Assembly: GCF_036067295.1 (NCBI RefSeq)
Contig: NZ_CP107954.1
Span: 3,348,001-3,412,000, forward strand
DNA: 64,000 nt
Direction: 5' to 3'
DNA from: Kribbella sp. NBC_00382
Lineage (GTDB): Bacteria; Actinomycetota; Actinomycetes; Propionibacteriales; Kribbellaceae
Shown: one piece after another, positions 25,737-33,753 of the stretch
Position numbering within the stretch: the first letter of the stretch is position 1
Layout: every line of letters begins with the position of its first letter
Notes under the pieces: generated by a model
Databases searched by the model: none
The model's input: the letters and a program-made list of their open reading frames with translations, nothing else
What the model was told of the DNA's origin: nothing
Program-made: the position numbers and the translations under genes

Positions 25737-26513
25737 CTAGGAAAGCGCAGTACCAGCCGCAGCCGGCGCCAGGCGGTACCCGGTGTGGGCGGAGAACTCA
25801 GCAGCCAGAGCAAACCGGTCACCCCGTACTACGGTGTGCCGCCACTCGATCTTGCGGCCCTGGGCGTGCCCTAGCCGGTTGATCGAGAAGGCGGCCGCGT
25901 CGGCCGGGCAGTGCAGCAGTGCTCGCTCAGCCGGCGTCGGGTTGACCGCCCGGATGTCCTCCCGGCCATGGTCGAGCCGTAGCCCGGTGCGCTCGGCCAA
26001 CTCGTTGTATAGGCTCGTATGGCCGAAGTCGGCGTCCAGTAGCCCCGAGGCGAGCGACGCGGGCAACCACACGCGGTCCAGCGCCAGCGGCTCGTCCCCT
26101 GCGAACCGCACCCGCTCCAGGTAGACCAGCGGGATCGACGCCTCCAGATCCAGCCTGCTGGCGATCACTCCGTCGGCCCGGACATCCAGAGCCCGTACGA
26201 CGCTGTGCTGCGGCAGCCCAGACGCCTCGACCGACGAGAAGAGGCTGTAGAGCGCACCCATCGGCTGCCGGATCTCCGGTGAGGTGGCGACTCGGGGCTG
26301 GCGCCCACGCTCGGCGACGATCAGCCCGTCGGCCCGGAGCTTGCCGAGCGCCTGGCGGACGGTGTGGCGGCTCACCTGGTACTCCTCCACCAGCGCGAGC
26401 TCGCCGGGGAACAGGTCGTCGAACTCGCCGGCCCGCAGACGGCGTACCAGCTCCTGCTGCAGCTGCTTCCACAGCGACTGTCCACCGCTGCGATCCAGCT
26501 TGCGCTCGCTCAT
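25737..26513 (-). CDS. GntR/HutC-family regulator with UTRA domain
   Basis: A 258-residue regulator. The GntR winged helix is at about 14-80 (SLWKQLQQELVRRLRAGEF, then VSRHTVRQALGKLRADGLI). A UTRA ligand domain follows at about 95-245 (PLVYLERVRFAGDEPLALD). It is divergent from the YeiH-type transporter with 87 bases between, which hold two aaatgtacg repeats likely to be its operator. Confidence 0.93.
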   Translation of the reverse strand: MSERKLDRSGGQSLWKQLQQELVRRLRAGEFDDLFPGELALVEEYQVSRHTVRQALGKLRADGLIVAERGRQPRVATSPEIRQPMGALYSLFSSVEASGLPQHSVVRALDVRADGVIASRLDLEASIPLVYLERVRFAGDEPLALDRVWLPASLASGLLDADFGHTSLYNELAERTGLRLDHGREDIRAVNPTPAERALLHCPADAAAFSINRLGHAQGRKIEWRHTVVRGDRFALAAEFSAHTGYRLAPAAAGTALS

Positions 26514-26542
26514 CCGGACCTCTCCGTCGACGCCGTCTTGCC

Positions 26543-26575
26543 AAATGTACGGTCATCTCTTAACTTAAATGTACG
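26543..26575. promoter_or_regulatory. Direct-repeat operator between GntR and YeiH genes
   Basis: aaatgtacg occurs at 26543-26551 and 26567-26575, exactly 24 bases apart, in an AT-rich gap between divergent genes. The core GTAC is palindromic, so each copy could take one GntR dimer. Confidence 0.6.
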
Positions 26576-26600
26576 CACATTTCTGTCAGGAGGACCGGTC

Positions 26601-27686
26601 GTGGTGCACGTTGAGGTTAGGTCACCGGCTGTGGTCGAGCCTGAGCCTGTCTCGAAGCCGCACTTCATTGAGCGCGTCCCGGGGCTGTTGGTGGTGCTCG
26701 CGCTGGCGGGGGCCGCGGTGCCGCTCGGGCGATTGGTGCCGGTGATCGGCGGGCCGGTCTTCGGGATCGTGCTCGGCGTCCTGGCCGGCGTGCTCGTGCC
26801 GGCGCTGCGCGGGTCCTGGTCGCGGCCGGGGTATGAGTTCGCGTCGAAGACATTGCTGCAACTGTCGATCGTCGTGCTCGGCACCGGGCTGTCGCTCCAG
26901 CAGGTCGTGAAGGTCGGCGGTGAGTCGCTCCCGGTGATGCTCGGGACGTTGACGGTCGCGCTCGGCGGTGCCTGGTTGTTCGGTCGCCTGCTCGGAGTAC
27001 GCGGTGACACTCAAACCCTCATCGGAGTCGGTACTGCGATCTGCGGGGCCTCGGCGATTGCCGCCGCCACCGCCGCGATCGGTGCGAAGAAGTCGTCGGT
27101 CGCCTACGCGCTGGCCACGATCTTCACCTTCAATGTGGTCGCGGTACTCGCCTTCCCGCCGCTCGGTCACCTCCTGGGCCTCGACGCCCAAGCCTTCGGC
27201 CTCTGGGCCGGTACCGCCATCAACGACACCTCCTCGGTAGTTGCCGCCGGCTACACCTACTCCCAGGAAGCCGGCGACCAAGCACTGGTCGTCAAGCTCA
27301 CCCGCTCCCTGATGCTCATCCCCATCGTCATCGGCCTCGTCATCCTGAAGTCGCGGCGGGAGGCGCGGGTGGCCGGTCGTGTGTCTGGGGCGGAGCCGGT
27401 TGCTGCGGGCAAGCTGCCGTGGCGACGGATGGTGCCGTTGTTCCTCATCGGGTTCATCGTGGCCGCTGGGCTGCGGAGCGCGGGTGTGGTGCCGGATGCG
27501 TGGCAGGAGAGCTTGTCGCTGGTCGGGACGTTCTTGATCACCTCGGCGTTGGTGGCGATCGGGCTGTCTATGCGGCCGAGTGAACTGCGCAAGGCCGGTT
27601 GGCGGCCGTTGGCGTTGGGCGCGTTGTTGTGGATGTCCGTAGCACTGAGCAGCCTGGGGCTGCAACTGCTCACCGGCACGTTGTGA
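26601..27686 (+). CDS. YeiH-family putative sulfate/anion exporter
   Basis: A 361-residue membrane protein of the UPF0324/YeiH family with about ten helices. Recognisable parts are KTLLQLSIVVLGTGLSL, GVGTAICGASAIAA and AGTAINDTSSVVAAGY. The reading frame continues upstream, but GTG 26601 follows AGGAGG at ideal spacing. Family members are proposed sulfonate/sulfate exporters. Divergent GntR control is likely. Confidence 0.9.
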   Translation: MVHVEVRSPAVVEPEPVSKPHFIERVPGLLVVLALAGAAVPLGRLVPVIGGPVFGIVLGVLAGVLVPALRGSWSRPGYEFASKTLLQLSIVVLGTGLSLQQVVKVGGESLPVMLGTLTVALGGAWLFGRLLGVRGDTQTLIGVGTAICGASAIAAATAAIGAKKSSVAYALATIFTFNVVAVLAFPPLGHLLGLDAQAFGLWAGTAINDTSSVVAAGYTYSQEAGDQALVVKLTRSLMLIPIVIGLVILKSRREARVAGRVSGAEPVAAGKLPWRRMVPLFLIGFIVAAGLRSAGVVPDAWQESLSLVGTFLITSALVAIGLSMRPSELRKAGWRPLALGALLWMSVALSSLGLQLLTGTL

Positions 27687-27713
27687 AATAAGAAACCTGG
27701 AATACCAAATCTC

Positions 27714-27736
27714 GGGACAGGGCTAGTAAATGTCCC
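27714..27736 (+). terminator. Small hairpin between the YeiH gene and pqqA
   Basis: gggaca (27714-27719) pairs with tgtccc (27731-27736) around an 11-base AT-rich loop, followed by ttcct. A weak terminator for the YeiH gene or an operator for the pqq promoter; the 110-base gap must contain that promoter. Confidence 0.45.
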
Positions 27737-27796
27737 TTCCTAAGTCTTATCTTGCAGATTGACGGCGCCCCCCGTCATGAACGCAAGGAGCTAACC

Positions 27797-27898
27797 ATGG
27801 TGGAAACAACGCAGCAGCGCGAAACCTGGATCGCCCCGGACTTCCTGGAGTTCGAGACTCCGACCGAAGTCACCTCCTACGCGGCGCGGATCGACTGA
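27797..27898 (+). CDS. pqqA: PqqA precursor peptide of pyrroloquinoline quinone
   Basis: A 33-residue peptide with the diagnostic Glu24-V-T-S-Tyr28, the Glu and Tyr that become the PQQ skeleton, at the usual three-residue spacing and near the C-terminus. RBS AAGGAG (27784-27789) precedes ATG 27797. It is followed by a terminator/attenuator and then pqqCDEB. The peptide is longer at the N-terminus than the common 23-residue form. Confidence 0.93.
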   Translation: MVETTQQRETWIAPDFLEFETPTEVTSYAARID

Positions 27899-27910
27899 CA
27901 CACCGCCGAA

Positions 27911-27939
27911 CGGGGGCCTGCGCCGCAGGCCCCCGTTTT
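27911..27939 (+). terminator. Strong hairpin with T tract after pqqA (attenuator)
   Basis: cgggggcctgcg (27911-27922) and cgcaggcccccg (27924-27935) are exact complements, followed by tttt. It lies 12 bases after the pqqA stop and 88 before pqqC. Partial termination here would yield more pqqA message than enzyme message, as reported for other pqq operons. Confidence 0.85.
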
Positions 27940-28027
27940 CCGGGATTTCCCCTGAACAAGTTCCGTCACAGCGCATTTCCGTGCGCCCGAGTTCCATTTG
28001 TGACGTTCAATTTAGGCGGAGGCCGTT

Positions 28028-28735
28028 GTGTCGACCATGAATGCCGAGGAATTCACCGCCGCATTACGCGGGCTGTCGTGCCGGTACTGGGGAACGCACC
28101 CGTTCCACCGGCGGCTGCACGCCGGCGACCTGGACGAGCGGGAGCTGCGCCTGTGGGCCGCCAACCGCTGGTACTACCAGAGCATGATCCCGCAGAAGGA
28201 CGCGGCGATCATCAGCAACTGCCCCCTGCCGCACGTCCGTCGCCAGTGGCTCGACCGCATCACCTACCACGACGGCAAGACCGGCCAAGATGGCAAGGCA
28301 GGCGAAGACGGCGGACTCGAGCGCTGGCTGAAGGTCTGCGAAGCAGTCGGCCTCACCCGCGAGGAAGTGCTCGACGAGCGCCACCTCGCCCCTGGCGTAC
28401 GGTTCGCCGTCGACGCCTATGTCACCTTCGCCCGTACCAAGCCTTGGGTGGAGGCTGTCGCGTCCGGTCTGACCGAGATGTTCTCCGGCCACCTGATGAA
28501 GCAACGCGTGGTGGACATGCTCACGGCGTACGAGTGGATCCGCGCCGAGGACCTCGCCTACTTCACCAACCGCATCGACGCGGTCTCCGGCGAAGGGCAG
28601 GCGACGCTCGACCTGGTCGTCGAGCACTGCATCACCCGCGAGCAACAGGACAAGGCGATCGCCGCACTCTCCTTCAAATGCGACGTCCTCTGGTCCATGC
28701 TCGACGCGATCGAACGAGCCGCGGCCAAGCAATGA
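28028..28735 (+). CDS. pqqC: PqqC, final oxidase of PQQ synthesis
   Basis: A 235-residue haem-oxygenase-fold enzyme, close to the family length. Landmarks are YWGTHPFHRRLHAG near the N-terminus, RYYxx-like NRWYYQSMIPQKDAAI, and FAVDAYVTFAR. It performs the last ring closure and eight-electron oxidation of the PQQ precursor. GTG 28028 follows GGAGG; an in-frame ATG lies nine bases later. Its stop overlaps the pqqD start (ATGA). Confidence 0.95.
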   Translation: MSTMNAEEFTAALRGLSCRYWGTHPFHRRLHAGDLDERELRLWAANRWYYQSMIPQKDAAIISNCPLPHVRRQWLDRITYHDGKTGQDGKAGEDGGLERWLKVCEAVGLTREEVLDERHLAPGVRFAVDAYVTFARTKPWVEAVASGLTEMFSGHLMKQRVVDMLTAYEWIRAEDLAYFTNRIDAVSGEGQATLDLVVEHCITREQQDKAIAALSFKCDVLWSMLDAIERAAAKQ

Positions 28736-28998
28736 GCCTTCAAGCAGGGAAGCCCCGGCTCAAACGAGGTGTGCGACTCACCTACGACCACACCAGAGAC
28801 CTCCAGGTACTCCTCTACCCCGAGGGCGTGCTCGTCCCCAACCCGACGGCGACCGCCATCCTCCAGCTCTGCGACGGTGAGTCCGACGTCGAGCAGATCA
28901 CCCTTGCCCTGAGCAACCAGTACGACGGCGTGCAACCCCAGCAGGTCGTCGACGTCCTCGCCCGGCTCGCCGATCGACAGGTGGTGGAGTGGTCATGA
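28732..28998 (+). CDS. pqqD: PqqD, PqqA-binding chaperone
   Basis: An 88-residue protein with the PqqD pattern: KPRLKRGVRLTYDHTRD, then LLYPEGVLVPNPTATAIL and the late D-x-E-QI helix. It binds PqqA and presents it to PqqE. 4-base overlaps on both sides (pqqC and pqqE) ensure coupled synthesis. Confidence 0.95.
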   Translation: MSLQAGKPRLKRGVRLTYDHTRDLQVLLYPEGVLVPNPTATAILQLCDGESDVEQITLALSNQYDGVQPQQVVDVLARLADRQVVEWS

Positions 28999-30071
28999 CG
29001 GAGGCGCCTCTCGGACTGACGGCGGAGCTGACCCATCGCTGCCCACTGCACTGCCCGTACTGCTCCAACCCACTCGAACTCCTGCAACGCGACCAGGAGC
29101 TCAAAACCGAGCAGTGGAAGGAGATCCTCACCCAAGCACGCGAACTCGGCGTCCTCCAGGTGCACTTCTCAGGCGGCGAACCACTCGGCCGACCCGACCT
29201 TCCCGAGCTGATCGAGCACACCGCGAACCTCGGCGCCTACGTCAACCTCGTCACCAGCGGCCTCGGCCTGACCGAGCAACGCCTCAACACCTTGGTCGAC
29301 AAAGGCTTGTCGCACATCCAGCTCTCGGTCCAGGCCGCGGACGCCGAGCGGGCGAACAAGATCGCCGGTACCCGCGCCCATCACCACAAGATCGTTGCCG
29401 CCGAGCTGATCAAGCGAACCGGCCTCCCGCTCAGCGTCAACGTCGTCCTCCATCGCACCAACCACGACCAGCTCGAAGGCATCATCGCGCTCGCCGAGCA
29501 GATGGGCGCCGACCGGCTGGAGCTGGCCAACACCCAGTACTACGGCTGGGCGCTGCGCAACCGCGACCAGTTGATGCCGACCAAGGAGCAGCTCGACGCG
29601 GCGCAGCCCGTAGTACGGGCAGCCATTGATCGGTTGAAGGGCAGGATGCAGGTCATCTATGTCGTCGCCGACTACTACGAGGAGTACCCGAAGCCGTGCA
29701 TGTACGGCTGGGGTGCTCGGCAGTTGACGATCGCGCCGGACGGGACGGTACTTCCGTGTCCGGCCGCGAGTGCGATCGAGACGCTGGACCTCGACAACGC
29801 GACCGCCAAGTCACTGCACGAGATCTGGTACGGCTCCGAGTCGTTCAACGCGTATCGCGGTGAGGACTGGATGAGCGACACCTGCCGAAGTTGCGACCGT
29901 CGCGGACTCGACCACGGTGGTTGCCGGTGTCAAGCATTCCTGTTGACCGGCGACGGCGCCGCGACCGACCCGGTCTGCAAGAAGTCGCCCGATCGCGGGC
30001 TGGTGGACCTGATCCTCAAGACTCCCAACAAGACACCGGTCAAGCGGGTCGAGTTCGAGATGCGCGGATGA
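28995..30071 (+). CDS. pqqE: PqqE, radical SAM enzyme
   Basis: A 358-residue radical SAM protein. The 4Fe-4S motif CPLHCPYC lies near residues 16-23, the SAM-binding HFSGGEPLGR near 55-64, and a SPASM-type cysteine-rich tail (CMYGWG, then CRSCDRRGLDHGGCRC) at the end. It makes the Glu-Tyr carbon-carbon bond in PqqA. ATG 28995 overlaps the pqqD stop and is preferred over a GTG six bases earlier. Confidence 0.96.
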   Translation: MTEAPLGLTAELTHRCPLHCPYCSNPLELLQRDQELKTEQWKEILTQARELGVLQVHFSGGEPLGRPDLPELIEHTANLGAYVNLVTSGLGLTEQRLNTLVDKGLSHIQLSVQAADAERANKIAGTRAHHHKIVAAELIKRTGLPLSVNVVLHRTNHDQLEGIIALAEQMGADRLELANTQYYGWALRNRDQLMPTKEQLDAAQPVVRAAIDRLKGRMQVIYVVADYYEEYPKPCMYGWGARQLTIAPDGTVLPCPAASAIETLDLDNATAKSLHEIWYGSESFNAYRGEDWMSDTCRSCDRRGLDHGGCRCQAFLLTGDGAATDPVCKKSPDRGLVDLILKTPNKTPVKRVEFEMRG

Positions 30072-30937
30072 AGGCGATCCTGCTCGGGACCGCGGCCGGT
30101 GGTGGCTTCCCGCAATGGAATTGTGCCTGCCTGACCTGCTCCGACCCTGGTCTCCTACCTCGAACGCAGGACGGGCTCGCGATCAGTGCTGACGGCAACG
30201 ACTGGTACCTGGTGAACGCGTCGCCCGACATCCGTGCCCAGATCCTTGCCACCAAAGAGCTCAGAGCTGGGCCGGGTCCGCGGGAGACGCCGATCAAGGG
30301 AGTCTTCCTCACCGATGCCGAGCTGGATCACACGCTCGGACTGATGATGTTGCGGGAGGGCTCCGGTCTCGAGATCTACGGTCCGCCTGCTGTTCTTCAA
30401 GCGCTGAAAGATGTCAGGTCGACGCTGAGCAAGTACGGCGCCTGGACCTGGTCGACGATCGGGTCTGACCAGTACCTGGCCGGCCTGCGCGTCAAGGTGC
30501 TTGCTGTCAGCAACAAGCAGCCCAAGTACGTGACCGGCGCGACGGGCGATCCGTGGGTGGTCGCCTACCGCTTCGAGGATCCCGCAACCGGAGGGGTGCT
30601 CGTCTACGCGCCCTGCCTGGCGACCTGGCCGGATGGGTTCGACGAATTCGTGGATGGCGCGGCGTACGTAGTACTGGATGGCACTTTTCATGATGGTGGG
30701 GAGATGTCGGACAGGGCCGATGCCACCGCCAAGGCGCAGAGCGTGATGGGGCACCTGCCGATCGAGGCCAGTCTCGAACGCATCCGCAAGCTCAGCGCCG
30801 CGCAACCCGGCACCGCGTGGGCCTACACGCATCTCAACAACACCAACCCCGCCCTGGATCCGGCGACTTCGCAGTACGCCGGAATCCGGGCGGCAGGTGT
30901 GAAGGTCCCACCTGATGGGACAGCCCTTGTGCTGTAG
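30068..30937 (+). CDS. pqqB: PqqB, metallo-hydrolase-fold PQQ enzyme
   Basis: A 289-residue MBL-fold protein with GTAAGGGFPQWNCACLTC at the N-terminus (the PqqB CxCxxC site), FLTDAELDHTLGL as the metal region, and YTHLNNTNPAL near the C-terminus. PqqB is an iron hydroxylase of the tyrosine ring of the PqqA-derived intermediate. Start overlaps the pqqE stop (ATGA). Last gene of the cluster; no pqqF/G protease gene is visible. Confidence 0.95.
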   Translation: MKAILLGTAAGGGFPQWNCACLTCSDPGLLPRTQDGLAISADGNDWYLVNASPDIRAQILATKELRAGPGPRETPIKGVFLTDAELDHTLGLMMLREGSGLEIYGPPAVLQALKDVRSTLSKYGAWTWSTIGSDQYLAGLRVKVLAVSNKQPKYVTGATGDPWVVAYRFEDPATGGVLVYAPCLATWPDGFDEFVDGAAYVVLDGTFHDGGEMSDRADATAKAQSVMGHLPIEASLERIRKLSAAQPGTAWAYTHLNNTNPALDPATSQYAGIRAAGVKVPPDGTALVL

Positions 30938-30941
30938 AGAC

Positions 30942-32759
30942 CTACTGCTCGTACGCCGCCAAGCGGACTTGGACTGCCTTGATGCGGGGCACGTCCAGCT
31001 TGGTGCTGCGGTCGAAGCGATAGATGCCGTTCTCCTCCTGGAAGACGTCGGTCAGTTGCGTGTAGCAATAGCCGAACATCAACGGGTTGTCGAGCAGTGC
31101 GTCGACCAGCCCGGTGAACCGGTCGTAGAACTCGGCCTCGTCCTTGACCCGCTGGCCGTACCCCCACGACTCGGGGTCGTTGCCGGAGGCACTCGCGGCC
31201 TGAGGGTTCCACCAGATCCCGCCGAACTCGCTGCAGAAGTACGGCTGCCCGTTGTACTCCTGCGAGATCGGCCGCCCCTCCGGACCGGTGTTCCCGTACG
31301 GCGAACCGTCGGCGAGGCCGGCCATCTGCTTGCCGAACTCAACCGGGTCCTGCTCGTAGTTGTGCGAGTCCCAGATGTCCGTCTCCGGCACCCGATGCGA
31401 GTAGCCCGACGAGTCCAGTACCGGCCGCGAGGTATCGGCCGCCTTGGTGGCCAGGAACATCGCTCGCGTGACGTCGTCGAGCTGGGTGATCTTGTCGTGC
31501 AGCAGCTGGTGCGTCTCGTTGAGCGGGCACCAGCCGACGATCGACGGGTGGTTGTAGTCGCGCTCGACGGTCTCCAGCCACTGCGTCACGAACGACGCGG
31601 TCGGCTGCTGGTTGTCGTCCCCGGTGCCCGCGACGCCCGCACCCCAGTCGCCGAACTCGCCCCAGACCAGGTAGCCGAGTCGATCCGCGTGGTACAGAAA
31701 GCGTTCCTCGAACACCTTCTGGTGCAGGCGTGCACCGTTGAAGCCGGCGGCCAGACTCAGCTCGATATCGGCGATGAGCGCGTCCTCGGTCGGTGCTGTC
31801 ATCAGGCTCTCGGGCCAGTAGCCCTGGTCCAGAACGAGTCGCTGGAAGACGTGCTCGCCGTTGATGAGTACCGCTTGGCCGTTGATCGAGATGGACCGCA
31901 ATCCGGCGTAGCTGTCGGCCGCGTCGACGAGGTTGCCGTCGGCATCGATCAGCTCCAGCCGGACGTCGTACAGGTGGGGATCGGTGGTGTTCCACAGGCG
32001 CACCCGATCGGCCGGTACTGCGAGCAGGAGCCGCGGGGCGAGATCGAGATCCGCGCGGACCTCGGCCGACGCGACCTCACCGGCGGCGTCGGACAGTACG
32101 GCGCGGACTCGCCAGCCGGGCTTGTTGGCGGAGAGCGGAACCGAGACGTGGAAGCAGGAGCCCGCGACGTCGGGCGTGATCCGCGGCCGGTTCAGGTGGA
32201 CTGCCGGGACGGCCTCGAGCCAGACGGTCTGCCAGATCCCGGTGGTGCGGGTGTAGTGGCAATCGGCGTTGAAGTACGGCTGCGACTGCTTGCCACGCGC
32301 CTGTACGCCGTACCGGCTGTCTCGCGCGCGGACCACGATCGTTGCCTCCTCGCCGGGAGCGGCGACGGCGCTGAGCGGGGCGCTGAACGGGGTGAAGCCG
32401 CCGCGGTGCCGGACCACCTCGACGCCGTTGACCCAGATGGTCGCGTCGTGGTCGACGGCCTGGAAGTGGAGGACCGCGTCGCGGCCGGCCCAGTCGGCGG
32501 GGATCGTCACCGTCGTCCGGTACCAGACAGCCTCGAGGAAGTCGACGTTCTCGACCCCGGACAGCCGCGACTCGGGCGCGAACGGCACGGTGATCCGCTG
32601 CAGCAACTCGCGCTCGCGGACTCCGCGCTCCAGGCCGGAGTCGGACCGGTCGAGTTCGAACTGCCACTCGCCGTTGAGGTTGAGCCAGTCGGGCCGGGTG
32701 AACTGCGGGCGCGGATGCTCGGGGCGGGGCTGCTCAGGGTGGCGCTGAGGAGTGGGCAT
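30942..32759 (-). CDS. Glycoside hydrolase family 2 (beta-glucuronidase/galactosidase-like)
   Basis: A 605-residue enzyme in the GH2 layout: sugar-binding jelly roll (WQFELDRSDSG through YRTTVTIP, about 20-190), an immunoglobulin-like domain (about 190-290) and the catalytic barrel (about 290-600). The acid/base is Glu in GWCPLNETH and the nucleophile Glu in YFCSEFGG. No signal peptide, so cytoplasmic. The ATG at 32759 with GGGAG upstream matches the family start. A LacI-type palindrome lies about 45 bases upstream. It is convergent with pqqB, four bases apart. Confidence 0.92.
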   Translation of the reverse strand: MPTPQRHPEQPRPEHPRPQFTRPDWLNLNGEWQFELDRSDSGLERGVRERELLQRITVPFAPESRLSGVENVDFLEAVWYRTTVTIPADWAGRDAVLHFQAVDHDATIWVNGVEVVRHRGGFTPFSAPLSAVAAPGEEATIVVRARDSRYGVQARGKQSQPYFNADCHYTRTTGIWQTVWLEAVPAVHLNRPRITPDVAGSCFHVSVPLSANKPGWRVRAVLSDAAGEVASAEVRADLDLAPRLLLAVPADRVRLWNTTDPHLYDVRLELIDADGNLVDAADSYAGLRSISINGQAVLINGEHVFQRLVLDQGYWPESLMTAPTEDALIADIELSLAAGFNGARLHQKVFEERFLYHADRLGYLVWGEFGDWGAGVAGTGDDNQQPTASFVTQWLETVERDYNHPSIVGWCPLNETHQLLHDKITQLDDVTRAMFLATKAADTSRPVLDSSGYSHRVPETDIWDSHNYEQDPVEFGKQMAGLADGSPYGNTGPEGRPISQEYNGQPYFCSEFGGIWWNPQAASASGNDPESWGYGQRVKDEAEFYDRFTGLVDALLDNPLMFGYCYTQLTDVFQEENGIYRFDRSTKLDVPRIKAVQVRLAAYEQ

Positions 32760-32802
32760 CGAGGGCTCCCGGGAGCTGGAGGGATGCGGGCGGTGACGAG
32801 CG

Positions 32803-32814
32803 TACAACGTTGTA
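32803..32814. promoter_or_regulatory. LacI-type operator palindrome upstream of the GH2 gene
   Basis: tacaacgttgta is a perfect 12-base palindrome with the central CG typical of LacI-family sites, 44 bases upstream of the GH2 start codon. No LacI gene is adjacent, so a distant regulator is implied. Confidence 0.6.
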
Positions 32815-32967
32815 ATAGGCCTGGGCAACGGGCGAGCACAGGCCGGGGCGCGATGCAACAACCTGCAATTGTGGTTGAAAGGTGGAGGAGAGCGAACCAT
32901 TTGCCACCCACAAGCATCATGCTGGTGAGACAGGTGTCCAGCTGGGGAGATCTAGGAGGTTCATCGA

Positions 32968-33753
32968 GTGATGACCGAGCGCACAGCCGAGATCAAGCGG
33001 CTGCGGTTGCGGGTGCCGCAGGCGGAGCTCGACTCGCTGTACCGGCGGTTGCGGACGTTCCGCGACAGCGGCGACTACATCGCGGCCGGGCTCGACCGGA
33101 TCGTGCCGGCCGCCTATGCCGACGAGCTGGTCGACTACTGGGTCACCGGCTACGACTGGCGTGCGCACGAGAACCGGCTCAACACCTACGACCACTACAC
33201 GACCGAGATCGCCGGGCAGTTCGTGCACTTCCTGCACCTGCGGGCGGCGAACCCGGATGCCGAGCCGGTGCTGCTGACGCATGCCTGGCCGAGTGGCGTG
33301 ATGGATGCACTCTCTACTGCGCTCCCGTACGAGGCGCAGGGCCGCTACCACCTGGTCATCCCGTCTGTTGCCTGGACGGCGCTGGCAGGCGAGGGCGAAG
33401 GCTCGATGAGTCGGCGGACGGCCGCTGGCTGGGACGAGCTGATGTGCCGGCTCGGGTACCACGACTACCGGGTGGGTGACGACCGCAACGGGTTGGCCGG
33501 GACACCGGCGTACACGGAGGTCACCGAACGGCAGGCGCAGGAGCGCGGGCTGGATGCGGTCGAGCTTGCAGAGGTCCGCTGGTTCAACGAGAACCTCACT
33601 GCGTTCAACGAGCGGCAGCAGGTCTCCTCGCTGGTGCTCAGTACTGCGCTGCTCGCCTGGCATGCGCAGCTGGTCGACCTGCTCGTCGACCGCGACGAGA
33701 TCCTGACCGGGCTGACCTTGGCTTGGTTTGCTGCTCACCTACCCACCGAGTAG
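32968..33753 (+). CDS. Truncated epoxide hydrolase-like protein
   Basis: A 261-residue protein starting with the epoxide hydrolase N-terminal domain (LRLRVPQAELDSLYRRLR) and the oxyanion region LLTHAWPSGVMDAL. Where active enzymes have a GGDWG nucleophile elbow this has GDDRNG. It ends near LTLAWFAAHL, about 90 residues before the normal end, so the acid/His part of the triad is missing. Its last 15 bases overlap the convergent amidohydrolase gene. It has a good RBS (AGGAGG) and normal codon use, so it may still be expressed but is probably not an epoxide hydrolase. Confidence 0.75.
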   Translation: MMTERTAEIKRLRLRVPQAELDSLYRRLRTFRDSGDYIAAGLDRIVPAAYADELVDYWVTGYDWRAHENRLNTYDHYTTEIAGQFVHFLHLRAANPDAEPVLLTHAWPSGVMDALSTALPYEAQGRYHLVIPSVAWTALAGEGEGSMSRRTAAGWDELMCRLGYHDYRVGDDRNGLAGTPAYTEVTERQAQERGLDAVELAEVRWFNENLTAFNERQQVSSLVLSTALLAWHAQLVDLLVDRDEILTGLTLAWFAAHLPTE

